This document shows, piece by piece, positions 11,721-22,131 of a DNA stretch of 64,000 nucleotides; positions within the stretch are counted from its first letter, which is position 1, and each line of letters opens with the position of its first letter. A program made the translations under genes and the position numbers. The notes below the pieces were generated by a model. It did no database searches. It worked only from the letters and a program-made list of their open reading frames with translations, and was not told where the DNA came from. The stretch is from Phytophthora quininea (taxonomy: Eukaryota; Oomycota; Peronosporomycetes; Peronosporales; Peronosporaceae): assembly GCA_011947345.1 (NCBI GenBank), contig JAAVTG010000620.1, positions 124,001 to 188,000 of the forward strand. The letters are read 5' to 3'.

Positions 11721-12138
11721 TCACGGAGCCAAGCAATTCAGCATTTCCATAGGACAAGTTATGCGCGCGAGGTGGGGGGTCAAAAGAATTGCTGCTTCTG
11801 TGGAAAGAGCAAACTGCTATTGTTTTCCACGCCACGCGCAGATTACGAAATGACTTCGCCGCTTATGGTGAGTGTCGTGTCCAGTGTGAGATGCTACTAA
11901 GTCACCGAGAGTATCGATAACATATATGGACCAGTCTGTATTGAAAGAAACAAGTTAACCCGTTAACCGCAACTATTATTTTCCTCTGCAGCCCAATCAA
12001 AAAGTTTGGAATCCCTCTCACCATCACTGCGTCGTCAGGAAGATAATTGTAAACAGACCAAGCCGACCAATACAGCCGCTTTTTCTCTCCTGTGACCATA
12101 GTTTTTACCTCTGCCATCCAATTTAGCCGAAGTTCAGC
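11721..12138. other. Spacer between convergent CRN genes
   Basis: About 420 bp between the two stop codons. No gene or repeat is recognised; it should hold both 3' ends. Confidence 0.5.
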
Positions 12139-14220
12139 TCATGGGTGGCAATAGTAAAGTGCTTTCCAGATATTCCGAGTAAAACCACAACCAAGGCGTC
12201 TTTCTAGCTCTTCAGCCACAAATGAACTGAGGAGGTATACCTTCGGGGGATGAGATACATCTGTCCGGTACCAAGCAAACAACCAAGTAACTGGACCAGA
12301 AGCCGCATGTACGTGTAAGGTTTCCGCGAAGAAATACCTCTTGATATCAGGCGTCAATGAAAGTATAGACCGCAACCATTTCGTCACCACCTCCATGTGA
12401 AAATCAAACATCAAACCAGCATTTCCACCAACAATATCAAATTTGCGTAGCAACGGTTTCTTTCGACCTTCGTCAGTTGAGTGAATTTCTGGGTTCTGTT
12501 GATCCGTAATGCGCGCTTTCATATGGGCGAAGAATTCTTTATTCTCAATAGCATTCTCGTAGTCTCCCCGAGTCCATGACGTCAATGTAAACACGTGCTC
12601 GTCGTCCACCGGACCGTCCAAAAGTCTCGCACTAGCCCGAAAAACTGACTTCATCATTAAAGGAGGTGCCACAACATTGCCATTAAGGCTCTCCAAAACG
12701 TCAGGCCGCCACTCCTTCCCCAGTGAGACCATCGAGCTTATGCACACCAGACGGTGGCGTTGTTTATCCAATTTGCGCCAACTCACACACTCATCCAGAA
12801 CGAGACTTTCGCCCTTCACATACCCATCCAGAAACACGATGGCGTTCTCTTTCAGCGCACACAGCAGCGGCCATAGCTGCCGGGAAGGATCGATCTCGCA
12901 GGCCTTCTTCTTGTCTTCTCCACTGAACAAAATGCACGACAACCGCTGAGCTGGATGGTGAAGTCCGCTGATACTGATCCATAGGACATCCCAATCGTTC
13001 CGGTAAGAGAGCACGCGAATGCGAAAGCTGCGGATGACTTCCCTGTACCCGGTGGCCCCACGATCCACACCAACGCACGTTCATTTGCTGCGTAGCTTTG
13101 AAGTGCTTGCCACTCCTCCACGAGATCAGAGCGACGAAACAGCATGATGTCTTCGCCCACAAGACGAAGACCACTACCAACAGCATACTTACGCGGAATA
13201 CGAACCAGGTGGTCGTTGCTAAAATCGAGCGCAGGGCATGGCGTGTTGGCCAATTGCCACTTGATGGGGTACTCGCTCGGCACGACCACCACGACGGCAG
13301 TTTCCTTGGTGGTGCCTAGCGCCGATGCCGATACGTCCAATTCCAACGGCTCTTGCTGGGCCGCGTACGCTGCCCTGGACTCATAAACTTGCAAGCTACC
13401 TGTTGTGCAGTGCGTCAAAACGCTCTTGCATCGCGAGTATACTGCGTTTTGAAGATGAAGAATACGACTGCCGACACGTATCTCGACCATCACCATCGGA
13501 GCGTTCTCGAGCGTTCTCGAGCGTTCTCGAGCGGTGTACGAGTTTGTTCACCGACCAGCTCAAACCAAAGGTAGCGAGAAAGCTCTGTGCACGGAACAAC
13601 CACGGCGACGGCGTCTTCCTCTGTGGTGCCTAGCGCCGATGCCGACACGTTCAGTTTCAATGCTCTTGCTTGGCTTCGTACGCCACCCTTGACGCATAAA
13701 GTCGGAGGCTACTCGGCACACAGCGAGTCAGGATGCTTTTGCATTGAGAAAACACTGCGCCTTGGAGATGATGCACCAGCGGGTTCGTGCGCACTTCCAC
13801 CATCCCTACCGGAGTGTTCCCAAGCGCTCCCCTGGTATTTTCATCGATCACCTCGAACCAAATGTAGCGGGCTTGCTGGCCTTGAGCTGTCAGTGGTGCT
13901 GGTGACGCGGGCGAGAGTTGCGATGCGGGCGTTGGCACTGCCACAATTGGTAGGTCTTGCTCGTCTAAACCATCCAGCAAACTTCCCGGCAACAGAGCCT
14001 CCCCTCGAAGAAATGCGTCTTGGTTCTTGTACACCGTCAGGTCGGATAGTCCAATTCCGAGTCTGGTGAAAAGGTTCCTGTGTTGTTCGTGGATCTGAGC
14101 GTGGAGTTGAAAGACTTGCGTAGCATCCTCTGGCAGAATCGCCACATTCCGCGCAGCTACATCATCGAGATTGACGCCGGCATCCGCTGCCACCAACTCA
14201 AACCAGATCTTCCACACCAT
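12139..14220 (-). pseudogene. CRN: CRN-like gene, copy 2: same 5' half, different truncated C-terminus
   Basis: It reads from ATG 14220. The header modules and Walker A (GPPGTGKS, about 13045) match copy 1. Frame breaks occur at about 13662 (one C fewer than copy 1), at 13501-13530 (three copies of GCGTTCTCGA where copy 1 has one, a +20 shift) and at about 13010 (shared with copy 1). The 3' part from about 12660 is unrelated at DNA level to copy 1. It encodes a typical CRN middle segment (LTSWTRGDYENAIENKEFF) and a helical region ending LERRLGCGFTRNIWKAL, then stops at 12139 with no nuclease domain. So this copy looks truncated as well as frameshifted. A hAT element begins about 80 bp upstream of its start. 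Confidence 0.7.
12664..14207 (-). repeat. Inverted repeat arm 2 (CRN 5' half)
   Basis: Reverse-complement partner of 8920-10441. It is about 20 bp longer because of the tripled 10-mer at 13501-13530. The arms face each other around about 2.2 kb of non-homologous 3' sequence. Confidence 0.9.
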
Positions 14221-14294
14221 CTCGCCTTGCGGACACGTGTGAAAATCTGCTGTATGCTTAGTTGATCCGGTGCCATCGTCTTCATTAGATGTTG

Positions 14295-14302
14295 ATTAGG
14301 CC
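14295..14302. repeat. hAT target-site duplication, left
   Basis: ATTAGGCC, repeated exactly at 16421-16428 on the other side of the hAT element. Confidence 0.9.
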
Positions 14303-16420
14303 CAGGGCTGCCGATAATGGCATGTTTTTCTAGCAAGAACGACAACACTAGATAAATAATGGTAGGCAGCCAGCAGAATCATCTACATAAATAATGGCAT
14401 GTAGAAGGTTTAACACATACATAATGGCTTATGATGGTGGTTAACTTCGGAGACTATCAATGGTACCTACGTCCCAGTAGCTTGCGTTCTGACGGAGAAA
14501 GAGGATCTGCTCGAGCGTCGCTGGTTGAAGGCTGTTGCGTTCTTGCCCAAATGTCGTCCGGGCAATACTAAAGAACCTCTCCACGATGTTCGACGTCGGA
14601 GGGATACTACGGATCAGCACGTACTTCTGCTCTTGTTGCGCCAGCTTCCTGCGCTTTTGAAGGCGCTCGACGAACGACGAGCTCTCTTCGTCGTCCGATT
14701 CGGGCGCGGCTGCAGCACTTGCAGCGAAAGGCTGGAGTACTGCCTTCTCCGTTCTTGTCAGGCGGTTAGAGTTGCCTCGCAAGACACGGACACAGCCCGA
14801 CTCAAAGTCCGGGCTGTGGACAATGTCAGCTCGTGGCGCTGTATGATAGATATCGTTAGTTTTCACAGCGTAGTTAGCAGAATGTGTAACTTACCAAGGT
14901 AATGCGCGTACTGCGGCTTCATAGCGATGAGACCGTCGAACCATTCGCGCACGTCTAAGAGATCAGCGCTGCCTTGAAGAGCCTTCGATACGGATTCGAC
15001 ATTGGCGAGCTCCTTCAGCAGCTTGCGCAGGCGGCGGTTGCACGCCGGACCAGGAAGAAGCTCAGCGACGTCATCGTCATCTTTATCGAGGTCTCGAGAA
15101 GCTTGAAGTAACGGTGCAACATTGCAAACGTTGAACTCCATCGTGTGTCCTGCCGAATTACCGGGCGGAGACTTGTTTTAAGCCTAAGAATTATCATAAA
15201 ACACCACACATTATCCTTATTAGTAGGAATTATAGATAAAACCACAGAATAACAACATGGGTACCTCAGTTTAGCCGACTGCGTCAGCGTCCGAAGCTTG
15301 ATCATTAGCCCGTGAACTGCGGCAAGATCAGCCTCGTGACTTTGAAGATCTTGCTGGACCGCCCGATTAAGTCGGTGCGAAGCGCACCCGATTAAGGGAA
15401 CGCCGATGAGCGAAGCTAAGCGCTGATTAACGCTGCAATTATCACCCACGACAAATAGACACTGGTCAATCTGTTTCCCAAAATCCCTCGGCAGCATATC
15501 CGCTAGAAACTCTCTGTGCGCGAGGGCAGAGAGACCGTCATCAACCTCATTCATCAGAGGAGCCATGCAGATCAAGGGAGTCTTCACCTTGCCACCAACC
15601 TCGTAGCAGGCGAAGACTCCAAGATAGTGCTCAGACATATGGGTCCATCCATCTAGAATGAGCCCAAATTGGTCCGGCATCTCAGAGGCGATTGACCTCT
15701 CCACTGCCACAGACACGCCTTCAAGCGCAGCGCGCAGCGTCTCGACGCATACCGGATCGAGTGTCGTATAGCTAAGATCAATAATAAACAGTTAGAAATA
15801 ATTCTTTGTTAAATTGTAGTCGCTTTTCTTACCGTCTTGTCGCTCTATTCTCACAAAAAGTGAGAGGTAGATTGCTCGTAACGACCCACATGAGCCAGCC
15901 GTACAGGTTTTGCGAAGACCGCGACACGTAACTGAGTAGCGAGCCGGTTTCAGATGTCGTGGCCTCTAGCATCTCGGCCTCAAAGTTGGGATGCTCATGT
16001 CTAACGTGCTGCATGAGGTTAGCACGCCCGTTTCGACGGGTCTGCTTTCTAACCGTGCCGCAACGACATCGGAAATATTCGAGAATAATCTCGTCGAAGT
16101 CATCGCGGCACGGCTGGAAATAAAACCCAGTGACTTGAGCTGACGTGAACCTTGGTCTGGCGGTGATCGCCATGGCTGGTGTAGAGCAGTAGGGGCTTGT
16201 AAACGTGGGCGTGAATCGGGAAATGGAGAACAGCTACAGACAAAACACACTCCAGTAAATGGTTGGTTCTGCGGGGGTCATGTGCACCTTGCATACATTA
16301 TTCTTTTAGCTAGGATTGCCACATACATTATGACATTGTATGGTCCATCGCTAAAACATACATTTATGTATGATATGTATGGCCATTATTATTATTGCCA
16401 TGCTATTTTCGGCAGCCCTG
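14303..16420 (-). mobile_element. hAT DNA transposon, 2118 bp, with TIRs and 8-bp target duplication
   Basis: The left end reads CAGGGCTGCCGATAATGGCA and the right end, reversed, CAGGGCTGCCGAAAATAGCA, a terminal inverted repeat of the hAT type (CAGGG). Both ends are flanked by ATTAGGCC (14295-14302 and 16421-16428), the 8-bp duplication expected for hAT. Short CATACATAATGGC-like subterminal repeats occur near both ends (14340-14430 and 16290-16390). It carries one transposase gene on the minus strand. Confidence 0.93.
14441..16173 (-). CDS. hAT transposase, four exons, one frameshift
   Basis: Exons are readable at 16173-15833, 15771-15265, 15183-14895 and 14838-14441. All three introns (61, 81 and 56 nt) start GT and end AG and join in phase. 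Exon 1 encodes a BED-type zinc finger (CRCG ... HVRHEHP). Exon 2 has the RNase H-like catalytic core beginning FGLILDGWTHMSEHYLGVFA and the VGDNCSVNQRL segment. Exon 4 holds the C-terminal dimerisation region (IPPTSNIVERFFSIARTTFG ... ILFLRQN). One frame change near 15085 in exon 3, where one base seems missing, is the only break. The intact introns and ends suggest a fairly young element; it may be inactive through this break or simply carry a sequencing error. Confidence 0.8.
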
Positions 16421-16428
16421 ATTAGGCC
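16421..16428. repeat. hAT target-site duplication, right
   Basis: ATTAGGCC; it overlaps the first five bases of the LINE target duplication at 16424-16436. Confidence 0.9.
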
Positions 16429-16436
16429 TCCTCCAT
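16424..16436. repeat. LINE target-site duplication, left
   Basis: AGGCCTCCTCCAT, repeated exactly at 19636-19648 beyond the 5' end of the minus-strand retrotransposon. Confidence 0.8.
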
Positions 16437-19400
16437 GGAAAGGAAAGGAAGTACATTTTCGCGTAGCCGAAGTTATGCGTGCGCTAGACTCAATTTAGCT
16501 AGTCGGCAGCATAGAGTGGTGTCCGCATATGTCGGGTCTCCCTTTGCTGGAAGTGCGTCCTGGATAGATGTTGTGAGTCTCCTCCATGTCAGTTTATCCG
16601 AAGCGAGTAGTCGTAGTTCATCGAGGTCCTGTGCGGTGCGAAGTCGGTAACCGCAGCCGCTTGAGACTAGGTCTGCGTCAAGAACGGTCGGTAGAGTCGT
16701 GCGTGGACGGCCACGCCATGTTCCTGTGTTGCTTGGTTCGAAATAAGCGGCCATTTGTGTGTACGCGGGAATGTCGGGACGGCGTAAGATGTGACCAAAG
16801 AGGCCCCATCGAGCAGCCGTAATCTTGTGACGGAGCGGGCGTTCGTTGCAGGTGTCGTATAGGGTCGGGTTGGACATGTGGCGGGGATAGCGAATGTTGA
16901 GGACTTTGCGTAGCTGGCGGCGGTGAAAGCTCTCCAGTCCATGAAGTTCCGATGTCGTGAGAGCCCATGTGCCGCTGTTGTAGAGCAATATTGGCAGAAC
17001 GTAGCAGTTGTAGAGTCGGATCCGAGTTTCGTCGCTGGTGTAGTGCGGTCGGAGCCACACTGTCCATAGTCTTGTGAGTGCTGCTGCTGCTAGAGTTTTG
17101 CGTCGGCTGACGTCTTCGCCATCGCCGAGGAGCGATCCAAGTTTCTTGGTCAGTCGCCACCCCTCGTCCGCTGCTCGGGTCCTGGGAGTTTCTCCTGTCG
17201 GAGTGACATGGCGCTCGAGCTTAGTGATCTCCGTCTTGGAGACATTCATTTGGAGAGACCAACGGGCGAGGATGTCTGGCGCTCGTTCGAGGATGAGGTC
17301 GATGATTGCTGGGTCATGGCAGATAAAATCTGCGTCGTCAGCGTATACCACCATTTGTTCCAGGAGCGGGTATGGTACTGGTAATTCCTTTGCTACATCG
17401 CGGAGAGCCGCTTCTAAATACACTACAAACAAAACTGGTGAGAGTGAGTCGCCTTGGGGGTACCTGTGTTGCTTTCGAAGGGGTCCATTGCTTGGCCGCC
17501 GTTGACTCGAAGAGCCAAGGTTGTATTGGCTAGAAGAAGCTTGATAAGCCTGATGTCATCGTCGGTCAGAAATTCTTCGAGTGTCGAGATGAGCTTGGTC
17601 CGGTCTATGGTGTCGAAGGCTCTAGAGAGGTCGATGCCGAGAACATGGATAGTTTCCTTGAAGCGTTGCGTCCGGGCGCACAGCCAACGGTGCGTCCAGA
17701 CGGCGTCGGCCGTGTTTCGTGCTTTTCTAAAACCACTTTGATGCGGAGATAGAAAACCATTGACGGCGGGCGAGATTCGGTTGAGAACGAGTAGCGAGAT
17801 GGCCTTGCGGATGCTATTGAGGAGGACGATGGGTCGAAGACTGGAACATTCCCCTCGCGGTTTGTTTGGTTTCGGGAGACATAACAGTGTTCCTTCGCCG
17901 AGGTCCAGTGGTTCCCCTCGTTCGAAACTTGCATTTAGAAGAGCCGCAAGCTGAGGTGCGAGTACGTCTGCGCCGTATTTGAGAGTTTCTGCTGGGATAG
18001 AGTCTGGTCCGCTGGCGCGACGGTTGTTTAGTTTTCGAAGAGCAAACGCGAGTTCGTCTGCAGTGATGGGGCGGTCGAGAGCCCGCGCTTCGGGATCTGG
18101 CCTGATGCGTTGTCGAGTCGGAAGAGCAAATTGTTTCTTGAAGTGTTCACAGACAAGTTGGTGAGTAGTTAGTTGATGTAGGATATACTTACCTTCCATG
18201 TCTGTGATGAGTAATGGCTCTGTGCGTCGTGGGCGGATTGCTCGTATCGCCTCGTAGAATTGAGCAGTATGATTGAGGCTCTCAATTCGGGCAATTTTGT
18301 CGTCCAGTTCCATGTTAGCCAGGTCGCGGCATCGAAAGCGGATCTGGTGAAGAATCGAATTCCGTTCGCGTCGAAGAGCTGTTGTGTTAGCTTTGCGGTC
18401 ATTGTAGATTCGTAGCTGGAGTTCTCGTTGGCGGGCTGTAAGTTCACGGAGGACCACGTCGTCATATCTGTGGTGTCGTTTGCGCGGAGTGGCGAAGTCA
18501 ACAGTTGCTTCGGCTGTGGCTCGGATAGCATCTAGTGTCGTGGTCCATTGGGTTGGGACGGAAAGGTGTGTATCCAGCTTGAGGTCGTCGAGGGCGTCTT
18601 CCAGTGCTTTGTGGTAGCCAGCACGGGTGGGCTCATCTTGGATGAGTTGTTCTCGAGCGAGTCGTAGTGGTTGGCCTGTGTGACTTCGAGGCTTGAAGCG
18701 GAGGCGGCGGGCTTGGCTTAGAGTAAAGTCCGCGGTCACAAGTTTGTGGTCGGACGGGGTGTCAGTTCCTCCCCAGGATTGGGCATCCATGCAGAATCTG
18801 CGGCAGTTCTGTGGGCAGAGGATGTAATCAATCTGGTTGTAGATGGAGTAGTCGACTCTGCGTTGACTCCACGTTGTCTTGTGTTTAGCACGTTTCTGGA
18901 AACCTGTGTTAGTAGCAAACAGTTTGAATGAGTGACAGAAGTTAGCGAGAGCATGACCGTTTCTGTTGCGGCGTCCCCGAGCGTAGGGCCCTAGGAAGGA
19001 TTCCCCGGAGCGTTGACGTCCCAATTTGGCGTTGAAATCCCCGGTGATAATGGTAATATCGCGGTGGGCGAGAGTCCCCAGCAAGATATGCAGTTCATCA
19101 TAGAATCTGTCGACGTCTTGGAGGGAGCGTCCACTGTGAGGCGCGTACGCTGAGATGACATTGATCCGGCCCGCGTGAGGGAGATTGAGTTGGAGGATGC
19201 CAATGCGGTCGCTGTGTGCCCAATACCGCCACAGGTAGGGCCTCAGGCGCGCTGAGACAGCGAACCCAACGCCGTGCTGTTCCTTGGTGGCTGGGAGAGT
19301 TAGGAGAGTGTAGTCCGCGATCTTCGTCTGGCCTAGGGTGGTGATCTTTGTCTCTTGGAGTCCGAGTATGTCGACTTTGTAGCGCCGTAGGTCGCGTGGG

Positions 19401-19635
19401 AGGGTGTCGTGCTGTCTCCGATGTGAACCTAAGGATTGGACATTAAACGTGCCTATTCGCAGGCGGTTAGACTGGTTAGGGCGGTGTTTGGGAGGGGTTT
19501 AGCATCTTGGACGGGGGAGCAAAGGCGGAGACCCGCAAAGGACTTGCAGATGCCCGAGAGCACCTGCCGGAAGCGCGCCACTAGCATCATGTCAGCCGCG
19601 CGTTCCGGGGAGGGCGTCACCCCAACCCCTCCAAA
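16437..19635 (-). mobile_element. Non-LTR (LINE) retrotransposon, about 3.2 kb, flanked by a 13-bp duplication
   Basis: The element lies between two copies of AGGCCTCCTCCAT. On the minus strand it runs from a 5' leader (19635-19450) through an endonuclease-reverse transcriptase frame to a 3' end with short pyrimidine-rich TTTCC-type repeats rather than poly(A). It therefore appears near full length. It is oriented opposite to the flanking CRN copy 1 and the same way as the GH30 array. Confidence 0.85.
16473..19445 (-). pseudogene. LINE endonuclease-reverse transcriptase ORF, one frameshift
   Basis: The frame opens about 19445 without a clear ATG and runs to 17423, then continues in another frame from about 17460 to 16473. 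The N-terminal part is an apurinic endonuclease-like domain (TFNVQSLG, LGLQETK, ITGDFNAKLG, SDHKLVTADF). The reverse transcriptase has LPKPNKPRGECSSLRPI, the box beginning LGIDLSRAFDTIDR and the catalytic VVYADDADFI. The C-terminal part contains GLFGHILRRPDIPAYTQM, seen in RTE/CFDP2-like LINE proteins. The break falls at the G run 17456-17460, one base short of what would keep the conserved GTPxGD motif in frame. The clade is not assigned with confidence. Confidence 0.85.
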
Positions 19636-19648
19636 AGGCCTCCTCCAT
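19636..19648. repeat. LINE target-site duplication, right
   Basis: AGGCCTCCTCCAT, the partner of 16424-16436. Confidence 0.8.
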
Positions 19649-19720
19649 CATTGTGATAAAAGTGACTTGTCAGTGTTTGATCATTGTATTGTCATATTTT
19701 GTGACCAACACGCACTCAGT

Positions 19721-21759
19721 TTACTTGTCCCAGGTGAAAGTCCGGATCGCACCCTGTGGAACGGTAGTTTCCACCGCCACTCCTCCAACCTGCAGCTCAA
19801 AGTCCGCAGGCTCCGTGTTCTCGTTCATCACCACAAGCACCTTGTGGTTCTCCGGCGTCACGAAAGCAGCGGCCTGTACCAAAGCATAGCCCGCCGTCAC
19901 ACACTGATCAGCCGTCGACGCAGCCGAGCGCATCGTGCCATCCACTGCATTGAAGGACCACTGCTGGTACAGCTTCACTTCTTCCTCGCACAGGTCCGTG
20001 CTGACGCGGACTCCATTGTCGGTCGAGCCGTGGTTCAGTGAGATGCAGTAATCCCCATGCGGATACGCCCCGTGTCTTCGTACGTCCACGTCTGGGTCGT
20101 GTACCGACAGTCGACCAGCAATCCCTGGTGTCCCTGCCACGGGATCTCCTTGAGATCAATGCAGAAACCCGTTCCCGTCACTTCCAACTTGCCGTCGTCG
20201 GTAGGACGCCATTTCTGGTGCGAACTGCCATCGCACGTGGCCAACATCGACGGATAGTCCACAAAGAGTTGCGGCTTTCCTGGCTGAGCGAAACGAGCGG
20301 CCACGTGGGTCTTCACCCGGCGCGAACCAACAGGAATGTACTTGGAGAAGTGCTGGATAAAGTAATACATGGGCTGGATGGTGAAGTCGTTGCCGTCCTC
20401 GGTCAGAATGATCGGCGCATCGCAGAAGTTATTCAAGTGGTTGGGTCCGCCCTTGTGGTCGAGCAACAAGTTCCAGTCCACCCATCCAGCGACGTAGTTA
20501 AAGTCGGTCAAGATGTCGTGGCCGTAGCGCTGTGCTCGGAACCACGCTTCGTCTCCGTGGGCCACGTCAGGGCAGTTGCAGCTCTCGGTAGCGAGCATGA
20601 ATCTGCTCGGATCCACAAAGTACGTGTCGTTCAAGCGCTCGTGGTACTCGACGCCGTCCATGTATCGCTCGTCGTCGTACCAGTGGAAAGCCATGCCGTC
20701 CACGTACTGCGAGGCCACCGGGTGGTTGTAGATCTCCTCGGCCCACTGCCGTACGCTGCCACGGTTGTGGTCGAAGATCATGAGCATCAGCTCGGGGTGG
20801 TCGCGATCCAGAATCGGTCCCAAGAAGTTGGCGATGAACTCGGCTTGGTACTCGGCCGTGTACATGCAGGACTCCCAAGGCACTTCGGCCTGCGGTTCGT
20901 TCTGCGGTGTCAGGCCCCAGAAGTTAATGCCGTGGCCCTTGTAGGCTGAGATGAACTTGGAGAAGTAGAGCGCCCAGGTGGCTCGGACGTCGTCCTTGAG
21001 GCCGATCGGCTTGGCCGAGTTCAACATGCTCGGCACGTAGTCTGTCGACGGTCTCTTCATCCAAGCCGGAGGGCTCCATGGAGCCAAGAACAACTTGAGA
21101 TCCGGCTGCTTGGCCAGCGCCCGTTTGATGAACGGGATGAGCATCTCCTGGTCGTGTTGCACTTCCTTGTCAAAGTGTAGCAGCTCCGTGTCGTTCAGTG
21201 CGTCGTCGAAGCTGTAGGAGCCCACTGAGAAGTCCGAGGACCCCATGGGCACTCGGCCGAAGGTGTAGCCGCTGCCCTTCTCGCGATCAAAGTAGAGCGT
21301 CAAAACTTCCTCCTGCTTGTGTTTCGGTAGTTTCTTGAACTGCAAAGCGGCAGCTTCAGTGAAGGCGCCTCCGAAGCCCAAGATTTCCTGGTACTTAGTG
21401 TCCACGTCCACCACAATAGACGAGGCTGTACTTGTCGCGCCGTGCGTCCACTTGAGTCCAGAGACGGTCGTCATCATGCTGACGTCGTTGTCCACATAGG
21501 AGCTCTGGACGCACGCAATGGGGGACTCGAGAGCTGGCGTCGCAGCCTTCTGCGGCTCGGGAGACGTCTCTCTCGTCTCGGTGGACGCGCTCTCGGGCAG
21601 ATGCGCGAGCCCCAGCACCGCCAGGAGCGCGCAGAGGCCGCAGACCCCCAGTCCCACGAGGCTCCACTTGATCATGGAGCGGTGGCGGTTGGCGCGCGCG
21701 CTGAGCTGCGCGTCGCTCGACAGCGAGCTGGTGCCGTAGACCGTGGGCTGCGTCGTCAT
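19721..21759 (-). CDS. GH30 glucosylceramidase-like enzyme A with inserted beta-trefoil, one frameshift
   Basis: GH30 retaining beta-glycosidases include glucocerebrosidase. Start ATG 21759 (MTTQPTVYGTSSL) is chosen because both paralogs begin alike; an in-frame upstream extension to 21999 has no counterpart. A type II membrane helix (about residues 25-50) puts the enzyme outside the cell or in the secretory lumen. The acid/base Glu lies in TPQNEPQ and the nucleophile Glu in LATESCNC. After HFSKYIPVGSRRV, where the C-terminal beta-sandwich starts, comes a Cys- and QxW-rich ricin-type beta-trefoil. The sandwich then resumes (KVLVVMNENTEPADF) and ends at 19721. The frame breaks at the C run 20053-20056 inside the trefoil; one missing base would restore it. 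Head to tail with copy B. Confidence 0.85.
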
Positions 21760-22131
21760 GCTGGCCGCTGCTCGGGAAACTTGGGGAGTGGGGCGCTGGA
21801 TGGCTCTGGGGGCGCTGACGTCCAGCGCCGCTTCGACCTGAGTTTGTAGAGACCAGGCGACGGAAGATCTCGATGCTTTGACAGGCGGCGCGCTGCGTTG
21901 GCGATGGCAGCAACGTGCAATGGTCTCAGCAGCCATTGTGCTGGGGTCCTTGGCATGGCTTGTACTGGGACGTGCTTGGTGTGAGTCATCTATCTGCAAA
22001 GGCGATTCCCTCCGGGGTGGAGGAGAAACCCGCTGGTCCTGCCATGTTAAACGATTTGGTCAGTGATCATCAACAAGACCGTCGTGGTTCAACAACAAAT
22101 CCACATTTTCAAGCGCTGGTTACTTCTCGTC

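Noticed and set aside
21760..21999. N-terminal extension of GH30 A to 21999
   Set aside because: The paralogs start at the YGTSSL-proximal Met, and the extension lacks any counterpart in copies B and C.
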